Shown here piece by piece: positions 1-8,762 of a stretch of 64,000 nt of DNA. The translations under genes and the position numbers were made by a program. How positions within the stretch are numbered: the stretch's first letter is position 1; every line of letters starts with the position of its first letter. Under the pieces are notes generated by a model. It did not search any database and was not told the DNA's origin. It saw nothing but the letters and a program-made list of their open reading frames with translations. The stretch is from Pseudomonas sp. FP2309. Its GTDB lineage: Bacteria > Pseudomonadota > Gammaproteobacteria > Pseudomonadales > Pseudomonadaceae. The stretch covers positions 2,905,501 to 2,969,500 of the forward strand of contig NZ_CP117439.1 of assembly GCF_030687575.1 (NCBI RefSeq), written 5' to 3'.

Positions 1-261
1 ACACAAACCCGAAGCGCGCAGGATGCGCTGGCCAGGATCAGCGAGCAGGTCGGCGCCATCAGCCATATGAATGCTCAGATCGCCAGTGCCTCGGTGCAGC
101 AGAGCAGCGTTGCCGATGATGTTGCTCAAAATATAAATCGCATTCATGAATCCACCGTGCAGTCGGCTGCCGGCTCACGCCAAGTGGCAACCGCCAGCAT
201 GGAGCTGTCCCAGTTGGCAGACCGCCTTACCGCTAAAGTGGCGTTCTTCAGCGCTGCTTAG
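1..261 (+). CDS. Methyl-accepting chemotaxis protein, C-terminal end (partial)
   Basis: The frame is open from base 1 to a TAG at 259-261, so only the last 86 residues of the protein are present. They form the end of the cytoplasmic coiled-coil signalling domain, with heptad-like text such as QIASASVQQSSVADDVAQNI, followed by the SRQVATASMELSQLADRL tail seen at the end of many Pseudomonas chemoreceptors. Family members pass ligand signals to CheA/CheW arrays. No pentapeptide tether for CheR/CheB is visible at the C-terminus. The start and sensor domain lie outside the window, so the ligand cannot be guessed. Two further MCP genes follow on the same strand. Confidence 0.85.
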   Translation, partial: TQTRSAQDALARISEQVGAISHMNAQIASASVQQSSVADDVAQNINRIHESTVQSAAGSRQVATASMELSQLADRLTAKVAFFSAA

Positions 262-329
262 GATCGTTCGGGGCGGGCTCACAAAGGTTTACGGCTTCAG
301 ACTTACTATGATTCAACAGGCGGTTTTCC

Positions 330-1643
330 ATGTTCAACACCAAGATCAAGCACCAACTTAACGCTCAGGCGGCCGAGCTGTCGGAGCTGCGCCAACTGCG
401 CGATGGCCTGGACCGCGAAATGCTGACATTGAGTATCGACTCGGCGTTTGCAATTACCGCCTGCAATCAGAACTTTGCCCAGGCGTTGGGCTACACCCAG
501 AATCAGCTCCTGGGGCGCGCCATGGCTGATATCGTGCCGCAGTACGTATCCAAGCTGCCGTGCTTTCACAACTTTCGCGCCGCGGTGGCGGCAGGCAAGT
601 CAATTTCTGACGAATACCGATACCTGCATGCCGACGGTTCACTCGTGTGGCTTGATGCCCATTGGCAACCCATAGTCGACAGCGCCGGCCGGTTAAGTCA
701 CATCACCTGCCATGCGACGAACATCACTTCACGCGTTGAAAAAGCCTCGGAAAACGCGTCCTTCATTGATGCATTACTTCGCTCGACGGCGGTGATCGAG
801 TTCGATCTTTCCGGGCATGTACTCATGGCCAATGAGCAATTCTTGAAAGCGATGGGCTACAGCCTGGGCCAGGCTAAAGGCAGTCACCACCGTATTTTCT
901 GTAAGCCGGATGAAGTTTCATCCCAGCGATACACGGACTTTTGGTCAACCTTGAATAAGGGTGAGTTTGTCGCCGGCCGCTTTGAACGCGTCGACAGTCG
1001 TGGCCAGACCGTATGGCTGGAAGCGACGTACAACCCGGTTTATGACACTGAAGGAACGCTCTGCAAAGTGGTCAAATTTGCGACGGTCGTGACTGACCAG
1101 GTCTCTCATGAACAGGCCGTCAGCCAGGCAGCCCTGACGGCGTTTGAAATTTCGCAACAGACCGATGTGGCGGCCCAGCGCGGCGCCGTCGTGGTGAAGG
1201 ACACGATGCACACCATGCGCAAAGTCGCAGTGGATATGCAGGCTGCCTCCAACGGTGTCGAAGCGCTCGGAAAACAGTCACTGTTGATCAGCTCGATCAT
1301 CCAGACGATCAGCAGCATCGCCCAACAAACCAACCTGTTGGCCTTGAACGCGGCCATAGAAGCGGCGCGCGCGGGTGAGCAAGGCCGAGGCTTCGCGGTC
1401 GTCGCTGATGAAGTGCGCAAATTGGCTGGACGCACCAGCGGCGCGACTGAAGAGATTGCATCGGTGGTGTTGCAGAACCAGAAACTGGTCGATGAGACGG
1501 TCAGTGAGATGGCCAATAGCAAGGCCCAGGCTGAGCAGGGCCTCGAATTAGCTACCCAGGCAGGCGACGTGATTGTGGAAATTCAAGACGGCGCCAGGCG
1601 GGTGGTCGACGCCGTTGCTAAGTTCGCGCATCAGATCGCTTAG
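330..1643 (+). CDS. PAS-PAS methyl-accepting chemotaxis protein (BdlA/Aer-like, cytoplasmic)
   Basis: The product has 437 residues and no membrane segment. Two PAS domains are visible, about residues 30-135 and 145-258. Each has the asparagine/glycine-rich core and a closing WLDAHW or WLEATY strand typical of Aer/BdlA sensors. The MCP signalling domain follows from about 270, with the highly conserved hairpin tip at about 331-363 ([20 protein letters not shown] and following). PAS pairs in this family commonly bind haem or FAD and sense oxygen or redox state; P. aeruginosa BdlA (biofilm dispersion) has the same order and similar length. The cofactor here is not provable from sequence. The start is ATG with only a weak AGGCGG upstream. 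The next MCP on the same strand begins 275 bases downstream. Confidence 0.85.
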   Translation: MFNTKIKHQLNAQAAELSELRQLRDGLDREMLTLSIDSAFAITACNQNFAQALGYTQNQLLGRAMADIVPQYVSKLPCFHNFRAAVAAGKSISDEYRYLHADGSLVWLDAHWQPIVDSAGRLSHITCHATNITSRVEKASENASFIDALLRSTAVIEFDLSGHVLMANEQFLKAMGYSLGQAKGSHHRIFCKPDEVSSQRYTDFWSTLNKGEFVAGRFERVDSRGQTVWLEATYNPVYDTEGTLCKVVKFATVVTDQVSHEQAVSQAALTAFEISQQTDVAAQRGAVVVKDTMHTMRKVAVDMQAASNGVEALGKQSLLISSIIQTISSIAQQTNLLALNAAIEAARAGEQGRGFAVVADEVRKLAGRTSGATEEIASVVLQNQKLVDETVSEMANSKAQAEQGLELATQAGDVIVEIQDGARRVVDAVAKFAHQIA

Positions 1644-1708
1644 CAAAACATGCCGCGGCAATGGGAGTGGGTGAGGCGCGTAATGAAGAGGAGGGGCGCG
1701 CATGCTGC

Positions 1709-1731
1709 AGCGCGTTCTGAGTGAACGCGCT
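1709..1731. repeat. Dispersed hairpin repeat, copy 1
   Basis: A 23-base stem-loop lies between two MCP genes. The arms are AGCGCGTTC and GAACGCGCT, fully complementary, around the loop TGAGT. Related hairpins occur at 17324-17346 and 31693-31715, with similar flanks (GCAG on the left and a TCATTCA-like stretch to the right). The arms and part of the flank are conserved across copies while the loop varies, which suggests a structural extragenic repeat rather than chance. Function unknown. Confidence 0.6.
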
Positions 1732-1918
1732 TATCTCATTCAGGCCGGATGCGACCGAAGCTCACCATCTGCTATGCCTCCACGACGCCGATAGGCCTCT
1801 GCCAGGGACGGCACCCACGGGCGTACCACCGGCTTTTCAACGGCGTGCTCAACGTTTGCGACTTCAGGTCGATAACTTTTTGAACATGCCAACCATCAGT
1901 GGGAAACCGGAATCTCGT

Positions 1919-3538
1919 ATGCGCCTTAGAAACCTCAATTTAGCTCCACGAGCTGCCCTGTTTTTCGCTTCTATCATCGCGCTTGTTGTTGTTCTGGGCG
2001 TATTTGCAGTCCTGCAAATGGGCAAGCTCAGGGATGCTGAAAAAGACGTTGAACTCAATTGGATGGCCAGCATCCGCCAAACAGCGTTGATGAATACCAC
2101 CACCCTTCGCCTGAGGCTCGAAATCCAGCGAGGCCTTGCTGACCCTCAGTCCATTCAGAAGAACATTGATAGCTTCGCGGGCCATCGCAAGGCATTCAAG
2201 GATGCAGTGGCGAACTATGAGCCTCTGATCGCGAGTGATAAAGAACGCTCGTTTTACACGGCGGTAAAAAACAGTGCCGACGCCTATTCCAAACAGCTGG
2301 ACCTTCTCGATCCGTTGATGAGACAGGGCGACTTAGCCACCGCAGCCAGTCTGGTGACTACCAGCATCCGCCCGGTCACGAACACGCTGGAGCAGCAGAT
2401 CAAGGCCTTGACCACCTTTAACGATGAAGGTGCAGCCCAAGCAGGACAAACCGCGACGGATCTTTATAACCATGGCCTGTGGCTGGTTGTCGGCCTTATC
2501 ACGGGCGTGGTCATTCTGACGGTGGGATTGGCATTACTGCTGACGAAAAGTATTACGTCTCCAATTAACGATGCGTTGTCCGTCGCTGAGCGTATCGCGG
2601 CCAGTGACCTCTCCAAGGAGGTAGTGGTCAGCGGAACTGATGAAGCTGGCAGGCTGTTGAGCGCGCTGGCGAAGATGCAGGCAAACCTGCGCGCCACCAT
2701 CATGCAGATATCGGACTCCTCCACCCAGCTGGCATCAGCGTCCGAAGAGATGACGGCGGTTACTGAGGAGTCGAGCCGGGGTCTTGTCGTGCAAAATGAC
2801 GAGGTCAACCAAGCGGCAACAGCAGTCACGGAAATGAGCGCGGCAGTTGACGAGGTCGCTCGCAACGCGGAGTCAGCTTCCGAAGAGTCAAAGCGTACCC
2901 AGGGCTACACCGAGGTCGGTTTGGCGCGAGTGGCTCAGACATTGATGTCCATTCAAAAGCTCAACGGCAACGTGGAAAACACCAGCGAACAGATTCAAGG
3001 GCTGTCGGATCGTGCCCAGAGCATCAATAAAGTTGTCGAGGTGATTCGGGCGATTGCAGAGCAGACCAATCTGTTGGCCCTGAACGCCGCCATCGAGGCC
3101 GCGCGGGCTGGAGAGCAAGGTCGTGGGTTTGCGGTCGTCGCCGATGAAGTCAGAGCGTTGGCCCATCGCACCCAGGTGTCGACCCAGGAAATCGAGCAGA
3201 TGATTGCCGCCATTCAGAACGATTCTGACCTGGCCGTAAAAGCGATGAATACCAGCCGAGATCTGGCGACCGAGTCACTTGGCGTCGCCCAGGAAGCCAG
3301 CACCTCACTGGATCAAATTGCGAGCGCTATTGTTCAGATCAATGAGCGTAACCTCATGATCGCCACGGCCTCTGAGGAGCAGTCGCATGTTGCGCGCGAG
3401 GTGGACCGCAATCTGGTCAGTATTCGCGAGCTGGCAACGCAGAGCGCGGCGGGTGCCAGCCAGACGGCCAGTGCGTGCGGTGAAATGTCAAAACTGGCGG
3501 TTAACCTGAATCAGTTGGTTAGCCGGTTTGTGGTGTGA
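1919..3538 (+). CDS. Transmembrane methyl-accepting chemotaxis protein (four-helix-bundle sensor)
   Basis: The frame could be extended back to a GTG at 1721, but that stretch overlaps a hairpin repeat and has no membrane-protein character. The ATG at 1919 ([14 protein letters not shown]) puts the first membrane helix at about residues 14-34, as expected, and gives 539 residues, the usual length. A periplasmic helical ligand domain of about 150 residues follows, then a second membrane segment ([20 protein letters not shown]), HAMP, and the signalling domain. The domain contains the invariant [20 protein letters not shown] tip. The C-terminal [14 protein letters not shown] tail resembles that of the broken MCP near 20.1 kb. 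Ligand unknown. Confidence 0.88.
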   Translation: MRLRNLNLAPRAALFFASIIALVVVLGVFAVLQMGKLRDAEKDVELNWMASIRQTALMNTTTLRLRLEIQRGLADPQSIQKNIDSFAGHRKAFKDAVANYEPLIASDKERSFYTAVKNSADAYSKQLDLLDPLMRQGDLATAASLVTTSIRPVTNTLEQQIKALTTFNDEGAAQAGQTATDLYNHGLWLVVGLITGVVILTVGLALLLTKSITSPINDALSVAERIAASDLSKEVVVSGTDEAGRLLSALAKMQANLRATIMQISDSSTQLASASEEMTAVTEESSRGLVVQNDEVNQAATAVTEMSAAVDEVARNAESASEESKRTQGYTEVGLARVAQTLMSIQKLNGNVENTSEQIQGLSDRAQSINKVVEVIRAIAEQTNLLALNAAIEAARAGEQGRGFAVVADEVRALAHRTQVSTQEIEQMIAAIQNDSDLAVKAMNTSRDLATESLGVAQEASTSLDQIASAIVQINERNLMIATASEEQSHVAREVDRNLVSIRELATQSAAGASQTASACGEMSKLAVNLNQLVSRFVV

Positions 3539-3632
3539 CATAGGGCTTTCGAGACGCTTATGGGGCGCTGCGGACTGGCGCGCCGGATGCGTTCGCACCC
3601 CTGCTGGTTTCTCGGAGTCAGTCGCGGCGGGT

Positions 3633-4463
3633 TCAGTGTGATTTACGCGGGGCCCTTGGCTTGTTTGCTGACTGGGTTCGCCGGGATGAAAGCTCGATCC
3701 AGGTCGGTGCGTGATCGCTGGCATGCGCCTGATCCCGCACCCATGCATCAACGCCGGCGTTTTTCAGGTGGGGCGCAAGGACCGCGTTGAGCAGCAGGTG
3801 GTCGATGCGCAAACCGGAATTCTTCTGCCAGTGCTGACGGAAATAATCCCAGAACGTGTACACCCGCTCTTGGGGATACAGGTGCCTCACCGAGTCGATC
3901 CAACCCTGACGCAACAGCCGCTGAAAGCATTCGCGGCTTTCTGGCTGGAGGAGGGCATCCTTAAGCCAGGAGCGGGTGTTGTAGATGTCAAAGTCGGTGG
4001 GCACAACGTTGTAGTCACCCGCAAGCACGACCGGATGTTCGCTGGCTTGCAGCGCCTCGGCATGCGTAATCAGATGCTCAAACCACTCCAGCTTGTAATC
4101 GAATTTAGGCCCCGGTTGCGGGTTTCCATTGGGCAGGTACAGGCACCCCACAATGACACCCTGAACAGCCGCTTCCAGGTACCGGGACTGTGAATCGTCC
4201 TCGGCACCCGGCAAGCCTTTATGAATCAGAAGGGGTTCGCAATCGCGTGCAAGGATGGCTACTCCGTTCCAGGCCGCTTGGCCATGGTGCAGCGAACCAT
4301 AGCCAGCCGTCTCAAGTTCGCCTGCCGGGAAAGCGCTGTCCCGCGCTTTCAATTCCTGCAGGCATACGATGTCCGGGCGCTCTCTCTCAAGCCATTGCAG
4401 AAGGTTTGGCAGGCGCGCCCCTATGCCGTTTACGTTGAAGGTCGCGATCTTGAGGTTCTGCAT
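3633..4463 (-). CDS. xthA: Exodeoxyribonuclease III family (AP endonuclease)
   Basis: The 276-residue protein has the full exonuclease III/Ape1 fold. It opens with KIATFNVNGIGARL, followed by the metal-binding glutamate in IVCLQELK. The catalytic DYNVVPTDFD motif, RIDHLLLN and the closing ASDHAPTWIEL histidine-aspartate motif are all present. Such enzymes cut DNA at abasic sites and degrade 3' ends in base-excision repair in the cytoplasm. An ATG nine codons further upstream exists, but the ATG at 4463 has AAGGA placed about ten bases before it and starts exactly at the family N-terminus. The basic tail after the catalytic core is slightly longer than in E. coli XthA. Pseudomonads often carry more than one paralogue, so the gene symbol is a family-level call. 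Confidence 0.88.
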   Translation of the reverse strand: MQNLKIATFNVNGIGARLPNLLQWLERERPDIVCLQELKARDSAFPAGELETAGYGSLHHGQAAWNGVAILARDCEPLLIHKGLPGAEDDSQSRYLEAAVQGVIVGCLYLPNGNPQPGPKFDYKLEWFEHLITHAEALQASEHPVVLAGDYNVVPTDFDIYNTRSWLKDALLQPESRECFQRLLRQGWIDSVRHLYPQERVYTFWDYFRQHWQKNSGLRIDHLLLNAVLAPHLKNAGVDAWVRDQAHASDHAPTWIELSSRRTQSANKPRAPRKSH

Positions 4464-4572
4464 TACCGGGATCCTTGGTTGGGTTCCCAACGGTGGGGTA
4501 TCGCCTGCTGAAGGTAGGCCCTATTGATTGCCAAGCGCTCTATCGAGATCGAAAAGGCAGCAGGTCTGGACC

Positions 4573-4989
4573 TCATTCACTGTGCGTCGAATGAGGCCGA
4601 GCGTCTAATGTCGGCGCGCCGCCTGTCTCAGTAGGTTCAAGATGAGTTTCACCCAGGGAGCTGTACTGATCACGAAGCCTGCGCAGGTCTTTTGAACTCA
4701 GCTTTTCCAGGCAAAGAATTGCGTTCTGCGCATCCTGGGTGGCTCGAATCAGCTCGTCAATTTTGAGATGCAAAATGTCATTGTCGCGGTTTTGTGTGTT
4801 CTGGATAAGGAACACCATCAGGAAGGTGATGATGGTGGTCGACGTGTTAATGATGAGCTGCCACGTGTCGTTGTAATGGAAGTACGGCCCAGTCAGGCCC
4901 CAGACGCCTATCAACACGATAGCTAAGAGAAAGGTTTTGGAGCTGCCTGCCCAGTTGGACAGCGCCTGGCAGAAACGTGCGAATGTCAT
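4573..4989 (-). CDS. Low-affinity iron permease family small membrane protein
   Basis: This 138-residue protein has a hydrophobic helix at about 20-37 (TFLLAIVLIGVWGLTGPYF) and a second at about 46-62. The second runs into the conserved NTSTTIITFLMVFLIQNTQN block, followed by NRDNDILHLKIDELI. This block defines the low-affinity iron permease family (PF04120) of small inner-membrane proteins. The family name comes from fungal Fet4-like proteins; transport by the short bacterial members is not well established, so iron uptake should be read as a family label. No Fur box was recognised upstream. It stands alone between the exonuclease gene and a divergent LysR gene. Confidence 0.75.
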   Translation of the reverse strand: MTFARFCQALSNWAGSSKTFLLAIVLIGVWGLTGPYFHYNDTWQLIINTSTTIITFLMVFLIQNTQNRDNDILHLKIDELIRATQDAQNAILCLEKLSSKDLRRLRDQYSSLGETHLEPTETGGAPTLDARPHSTHSE

Positions 4990-5173
4990 GAATGTGGTCT
5001 CTTGCTGTACCTACCCAATAGACCATCCAAAAACTTGAAATTCTTTATTACATTTTAACCGCTCGTCGGCTGTGCGATGATTCCTCGCGAAGGTGGCTCC
5101 GTGAGTGGGCGGACCTGAAAGCTCATAGGTCTGTGAGTCGACGCGGTAGGGCGAACAATCCAGAGAGGCGCAC

Positions 5174-6082
5174 TTGGACTACCTAGCAGCACTGACGGCT
5201 TTCGTAGAGTCTGCCAACGAGAACAGCTTCTCCAAAGCTGCAGGGCGTTTGGGTATCAAAGCGTCCACGGTTTCGCGTTACATCAAAGATCTGGAGCAAG
5301 ATCTCGGCATCGCACTGTTCAATCGTTCTACACGCAAACTCGCATTGACGGAGGGTGGGCAAACGTTCTTGCACCACGCCCAAAAAGTCCTCTTTGAATT
5401 GTCAGAGGCGCGGGCGGCGACGTCCGCCCTTAATCAAAACCCCCGAGGACGATTGAAGGTCAGTCTGCCGCCTGCGTTTGCACGTCATCACATACTTCCT
5501 CTGGTGGGCGAGTTTATTGGGCGTTACCCCGACATCACACTGGATCTCAGTCTTGAAGAGTCACACGTCGATCTGATCGCCACTGGAATCGACCTTGCTA
5601 TTCGTATCGGCAGGTTGGCCGACTCCAATCTCAAGGCGAGAAAGTTGGCTGAGGTGAAGACTTTCCTGTGTGTGAGTCCTGCGTTTTCCACGCGTTATCC
5701 TCACCCGGATTGCCCTGACCAATTGCCGGTCAACACGCTGATCGCCGGGCGTGAGAGCCCTGAAGCCTTGATATGGGCCAACGCCAACGAACAAGTGTCG
5801 CTGCCCGTTGGCGCTGCACTTTGGATAAACGATCTGGACGCTCGCCTAATCGCGGTGAGCAACGGGCTGGGGATGGCATTGCTCCCGGACTGGCTTGCCA
5901 GCGCCAGTTTGCGCGAGGGTCGACTGGTGCGCTGGCTGCCGGATTGGAAGGTCAAGTCCGCACAGGAATCGTGTGCGGTCTGGTTTGTTTATCCGCCGAA
6001 GCGAATCGTTTCTTCGAAGGTGCGCTGCTTCATTGATTTCATGGCTGAGCGCCTGGCTGACCCACCTGTGTGGCAGCGATAA
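5174..6082 (+). CDS. LysR-type transcriptional regulator
   Basis: The product has 302 residues. The N-terminal winged helix-turn-helix lies at about 1-60 (YLAALTAFVESANENSFSKA, then AAGRLGIKASTVSRYIKDLE). The remainder is the two-lobed LysR effector domain, which begins with the RGRLKVSLPPAFARHHILPL strand. The start is a TTG at 5174 with AGAGAGG a few bases upstream; no ATG in frame would keep the helix-turn-helix intact. It most resembles the DsdC/CrgA-type 'D..A..AFV' LysR group that usually acts on nearby dehydrogenase or efflux genes. Its nearest neighbour, the double-cupin gene, is convergent and not divergent, so a regulatory link is possible but not shown. The inducer is unknown. Confidence 0.85.
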   Translation: MDYLAALTAFVESANENSFSKAAGRLGIKASTVSRYIKDLEQDLGIALFNRSTRKLALTEGGQTFLHHAQKVLFELSEARAATSALNQNPRGRLKVSLPPAFARHHILPLVGEFIGRYPDITLDLSLEESHVDLIATGIDLAIRIGRLADSNLKARKLAEVKTFLCVSPAFSTRYPHPDCPDQLPVNTLIAGRESPEALIWANANEQVSLPVGAALWINDLDARLIAVSNGLGMALLPDWLASASLREGRLVRWLPDWKVKSAQESCAVWFVYPPKRIVSSKVRCFIDFMAERLADPPVWQR

Positions 6083-6086
6083 AACC

Positions 6087-6107
6087 CGGTATGAACGAGT
6101 CATACCG
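6087..6107. terminator. Hairpin between convergent genes (probable bidirectional terminator)
   Basis: A perfect 8-bp inverted repeat, CGGTATGA-acgag-TCATACCG, sits in the 33-base gap between the stop of the LysR gene and the stop of the convergent cupin gene. The position fits a shared terminator. There is an AAAA run on its left side (a U-run for the minus-strand transcript) and none on the right. Confidence 0.55.
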
Positions 6108-6115
6108 AGCGTCCA

Positions 6116-7057
6116 TCAGCTGAACCGAATATCCAGCGATCGCAGATAGGTCTGCAGACCTGCGTCCTGAATCGGGATTAAAAAGGCTTCGCGATCGGAC
6201 TCGTTAAAGTGGGCATGCCAATAGCCAGGTGGTGTGACGAACGCCAGGCCTGGTGTCCAATCTACCCGTGTTGGATTGCGAATCTGGCCATTCTCGTCCA
6301 GTTCCGTCCCGACAAGCGAATAGCACCCGGTAGGGCAGTCAATGATGAAATCCAGGGCGATGGATTGGTGCCGGTGGGGTTTTTGGATCGAGCCGGCCGG
6401 GAGGATGCCGTACATCGCCCACAGCACGTGGGTCACGGTACGTGTCTGAGGGAAGTGGCTGTTACCCAGCAGGATGCTGATGCGACTGCGATCCTGTGCA
6501 CGTGGATCCTCGGCGGCTTCACGGAGTTTTGCCGATGCGACATCCGCCGGGTACAGCGTCGGGGTGAAGCGGTCTTCACTTCGGCTCACGCCCAGGTAGC
6601 GCAGTAGAGGCTCATCATGGACCCAGTAGAACCGGGCATCCGCCGACGCTTTGAGGAGTGTGCTGTTCATCCCAGGCAGCGCGATAAAACAGCCTTTCGT
6701 CCATTCAAACGCCTCGTCACCGTAGGCAAGGCTGCCGCTGCCATCGATGACATACAGAACCTGTGAGGTCGCGTTGGGCGCCAATGTCACCTCATCGCCG
6801 GCGTTGAGTCGAATAAAACTGGCGCAAAGACCAGGACCGGTTGCCGGGCCTTCACATGCCAGTTGTTCGCTCAAATCGAGCGCAACGGTTCGAGATGGCC
6901 CCGAATCATAGAGCGAAGCAGGGAAGCTCTGGTAAGGGATGCGGGTGATCAGGTTTGCGCTGATCGGGTTTGCCGCTTTGCTGTACTCGAAGTATTCGGC
7001 ATCGATCTCGTGTGCAGGTACTTCCGGGTTTAAATGCGGCTGGATTGCATTGTTCAT
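6116..7057 (-). CDS. Double-cupin (gentisate 1,2-dioxygenase-like) protein
   Basis: The 313-residue protein contains two cupin barrels, about residues 75-150 and 205-290. The second barrel has the metal-ligand set of cupin dioxygenases: KPHRHQSIALDFII supplies two histidines, and GYWHAHFNES supplies the later histidine. The first barrel lacks a clear His pair (VLYVIDGSGSLAYGD) and is probably structural. This arrangement resembles gentisate/1-hydroxy-2-naphthoate dioxygenase relatives, which open aromatic rings with Fe(II). The substrate is not identifiable. The Shine-Dalgarno sequence is weak. It is convergent with a LysR gene and lies about 460 bases from the guanidine operon promoter, on the opposite strand. 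Confidence 0.65.
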   Translation of the reverse strand: MNNAIQPHLNPEVPAHEIDAEYFEYSKAANPISANLITRIPYQSFPASLYDSGPSRTVALDLSEQLACEGPATGPGLCASFIRLNAGDEVTLAPNATSQVLYVIDGSGSLAYGDEAFEWTKGCFIALPGMNSTLLKASADARFYWVHDEPLLRYLGVSRSEDRFTPTLYPADVASAKLREAAEDPRAQDRSRISILLGNSHFPQTRTVTHVLWAMYGILPAGSIQKPHRHQSIALDFIIDCPTGCYSLVGTELDENGQIRNPTRVDWTPGLAFVTPPGYWHAHFNESDREAFLIPIQDAGLQTYLRSLDIRFS

Positions 7058-7447
7058 AATGAAGTCTCGTTTATTGGGGTCTCATCATCAGCACGCTGCA
7101 GGAGCCGGCGCGCCACGGTGGATTCAATATACGAGCGTGCTACGGCGCTATGAAGGACCGCACCCACACATCACTTGTGTGCAAAGGGGGGTTGATTGTT
7201 TCGGGATTTTGGCTTTGAAAGGGTGGGGTAGGGGGCAGTCGATTGGGGCGACTATCAACCTGCCACCCGGTGTGGCACCAGGCGGCTTGCGCAAATAGTT
7301 ACGATCCATTTTGGCGCGCAGAGCCCCAGCGTGGTGCGACAGTTCAAAGTGGTAGAGCTTTTATCGTCACGGCAACCCGCGATCCATGGCCGTTTGAGCC
7401 CCCGTAGTTCAATGGCAACGGCACAAACCCGGTTGATCGCTGATCAT
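7058..7447. other. Intergenic region upstream of the guanidine operon
   Basis: No convincing gene was seen here. The left part must hold the promoter of the minus-strand cupin gene. A short run of G (GGGGGG near 7185) and the words GTGTGGCACC and GGCGGCTTGCGC near 7270 look sigma-54-like at first sight but have the wrong spacing. The right end leads into the sigma-54-type site at 7448. Confidence 0.5.
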
Positions 7448-7463
7448 TGGCATGATTATCGCT
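7448..7463 (+). promoter_or_regulatory. Candidate sigma-54 promoter of the guanidine operon
   Basis: The sequence TGGCATGATTATCGCT matches the -24/-12 pattern: GG and GC are separated by exactly ten bases, and TGGCA is intact. Transcription would start near 7473, about 45 bases before the guanidine-I riboswitch. Sigma-54 with NtrC commonly drives nitrogen-scavenging operons in Pseudomonas, which fits an operon releasing ammonium. The -12 element is TCGC where TTGC is preferred, and no NtrC site was identified with confidence. Confidence 0.4.
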
Positions 7464-7518
7464 AGTCCTCAGGTGTGCGGGAGCAGCTAAAGTTGAACGC
7501 ACCACAATTTGAAAATGG

Positions 7519-7617
7519 TTGGCTAGGGTTCCGGTTCACTGAAAAGTGAGCGTCTGGGCCGAGAGCTGACGACCTCTAGTTGAGGTTACACGGCGGGATA
7601 AAAGCCCGGGAGACAGA
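7519..7617 (+). promoter_or_regulatory. Guanidine-I riboswitch (ykkC-yxkD class)
   Basis: All the hallmark conserved segments of this class appear in order. GGCTAGGGTTCCG opens the aptamer, a short hairpin follows (TTCACTGAAAAGTGAG), then CTGGGCCGAGAG, a variable stem (GACCTCTAGTTGAGGTT), and ACACGGCGGGATAAAAGCCC closing with GGGAGA. This class binds guanidine and turns on detoxification or degradation genes. A downstream hairpin (CACCTG-cttgca-CAGGTG, 7619-7636) may be part of the expression platform, although it lacks a U-run. The first gene of the operon starts 62 bases after the aptamer. Confidence 0.93.
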
Positions 7618-7679
7618 CCACCTGCTTGCACAGGTGTTGCGCTGCTCCTTGCCCGTTCATCCTCAACTGGAGTCCTACC

Positions 7680-8747
7680 ATGAGAAATCCTCTGCTCTCC
7701 GTCTGCCTGGCTGCAGGCATCGCCTTGATTACAAGCACGTCTTCATACGCCGCTGCGAAGACGGATTTCAATGTGTGCTGGACGATCTATGCGGGCTGGA
7801 TGCCTTGGGAGTACGCGCAGGCTCAGGGCGTAGTCGATAAGTGGGCCAGGAAATATGGCATTCACGTCAAGGTCACTCAACTCAACGACTACGTAGAGTC
7901 GATCAACCAGTACACCGCCGGCCAGTTCGATGGCTGCACCATGACCAACATGGACGCACTGACCATCCCCGCTGCAGGTGGCGTCGACAGCACTGCGCTG
8001 ATTGTCAGCGATTTCTCCAACGGAAATGACGGCATTGTCATCAAAGGCACTGGCAAAACGATTGCCGACCTCAAGGGAATGGACGTCAACCTCGTTGAGC
8101 TATCGGTCTCACATTACCTGTTGGCCCGAGCCCTCGACACCGTGGATCTGCGGGAAAAAGACCTCAAAGTGGTCAACACGTCAGATGCGGATATAACCGC
8201 AGCATTCAACACCGAAGACGTTCAAGCGGTAACGACATGGAACCCGATGCTTGCCGATATCACGGCAAAGCCAAATGTCACCAAGGTCTTCGACTCCAGC
8301 AAGATCCCTGGCGAAATATTGGACATGATGGTCGTCAACAGCCAGACGCTTAAGGACAATCCCGCCCTGGGCAAAGTGCTTACCGGTGCGTGGTTCGAGG
8401 TGATGGCACTGATGAAAAGCAAAGGGCCTGAGGGCGAGGCTGCGCTGGAGCACATGGCCCAAGCCTCTGGCACCGATCTGGCTGGCTTCAAGTCACAGCT
8501 CGCGACGACTCAGCTCTTCTACACCGCCCAAGAGGCGCTTGATTTTGCGAAGAGCCCCGAGCTTGCGCAAACGATGGCCAAGGTCGCTAACTTTTCATTT
8601 GAGCACGGGCTGCTCGGAGAGGGCGCAAAAGACAGTAGCGCCGTGGGGATGAGCTTCGCTCAAGACGTCGTCCGGGGTGATAAAGGGAACATCAAACTGC
8701 GCTTCGATCCTAGCTACGTACAGATGGCCGTTGACGGCAAGCTTTGA
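7680..8747 (+). CDS. Guanidine ABC importer, substrate-binding protein
   Basis: The 355-residue product is a NitT/TauT-type periplasmic binding protein. It begins with a Sec signal peptide (about residues 1-24, ending TSSYAAA), and the mature part starts KTDFNVCWTIYAGWMPWEYA. The family is annotated as the urea-carboxylase-related ABC transporter. It lies directly behind a guanidine riboswitch and in front of guanidine carboxylase genes, so guanidine, not urea or nitrate, is the likely ligand (inference). The ATG at 7680 has a TGGAG Shine-Dalgarno; an upstream in-frame start at 7626 lies inside the riboswitch expression region and would spoil the signal peptide. The permease gene follows after 15 bases. 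Confidence 0.85.
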   Translation: MRNPLLSVCLAAGIALITSTSSYAAAKTDFNVCWTIYAGWMPWEYAQAQGVVDKWARKYGIHVKVTQLNDYVESINQYTAGQFDGCTMTNMDALTIPAAGGVDSTALIVSDFSNGNDGIVIKGTGKTIADLKGMDVNLVELSVSHYLLARALDTVDLREKDLKVVNTSDADITAAFNTEDVQAVTTWNPMLADITAKPNVTKVFDSSKIPGEILDMMVVNSQTLKDNPALGKVLTGAWFEVMALMKSKGPEGEAALEHMAQASGTDLAGFKSQLATTQLFYTAQEALDFAKSPELAQTMAKVANFSFEHGLLGEGAKDSSAVGMSFAQDVVRGDKGNIKLRFDPSYVQMAVDGKL

Positions 8748-8762
8748 CCAGGGGTGCGCGCT

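Noticed and set aside
1721..1918. N-terminal extension of the third MCP from a GTG
   Set aside because: It overlaps a hairpin repeat and reads as non-membrane, non-conserved text; the ATG at 1919 gives the standard receptor N-terminus.
7268..7290. TGGCACC...CTTGCGC as a sigma-54 promoter
   Set aside because: The spacing between the GG and GC elements is too long; the site at 7448 fits and this one does not.
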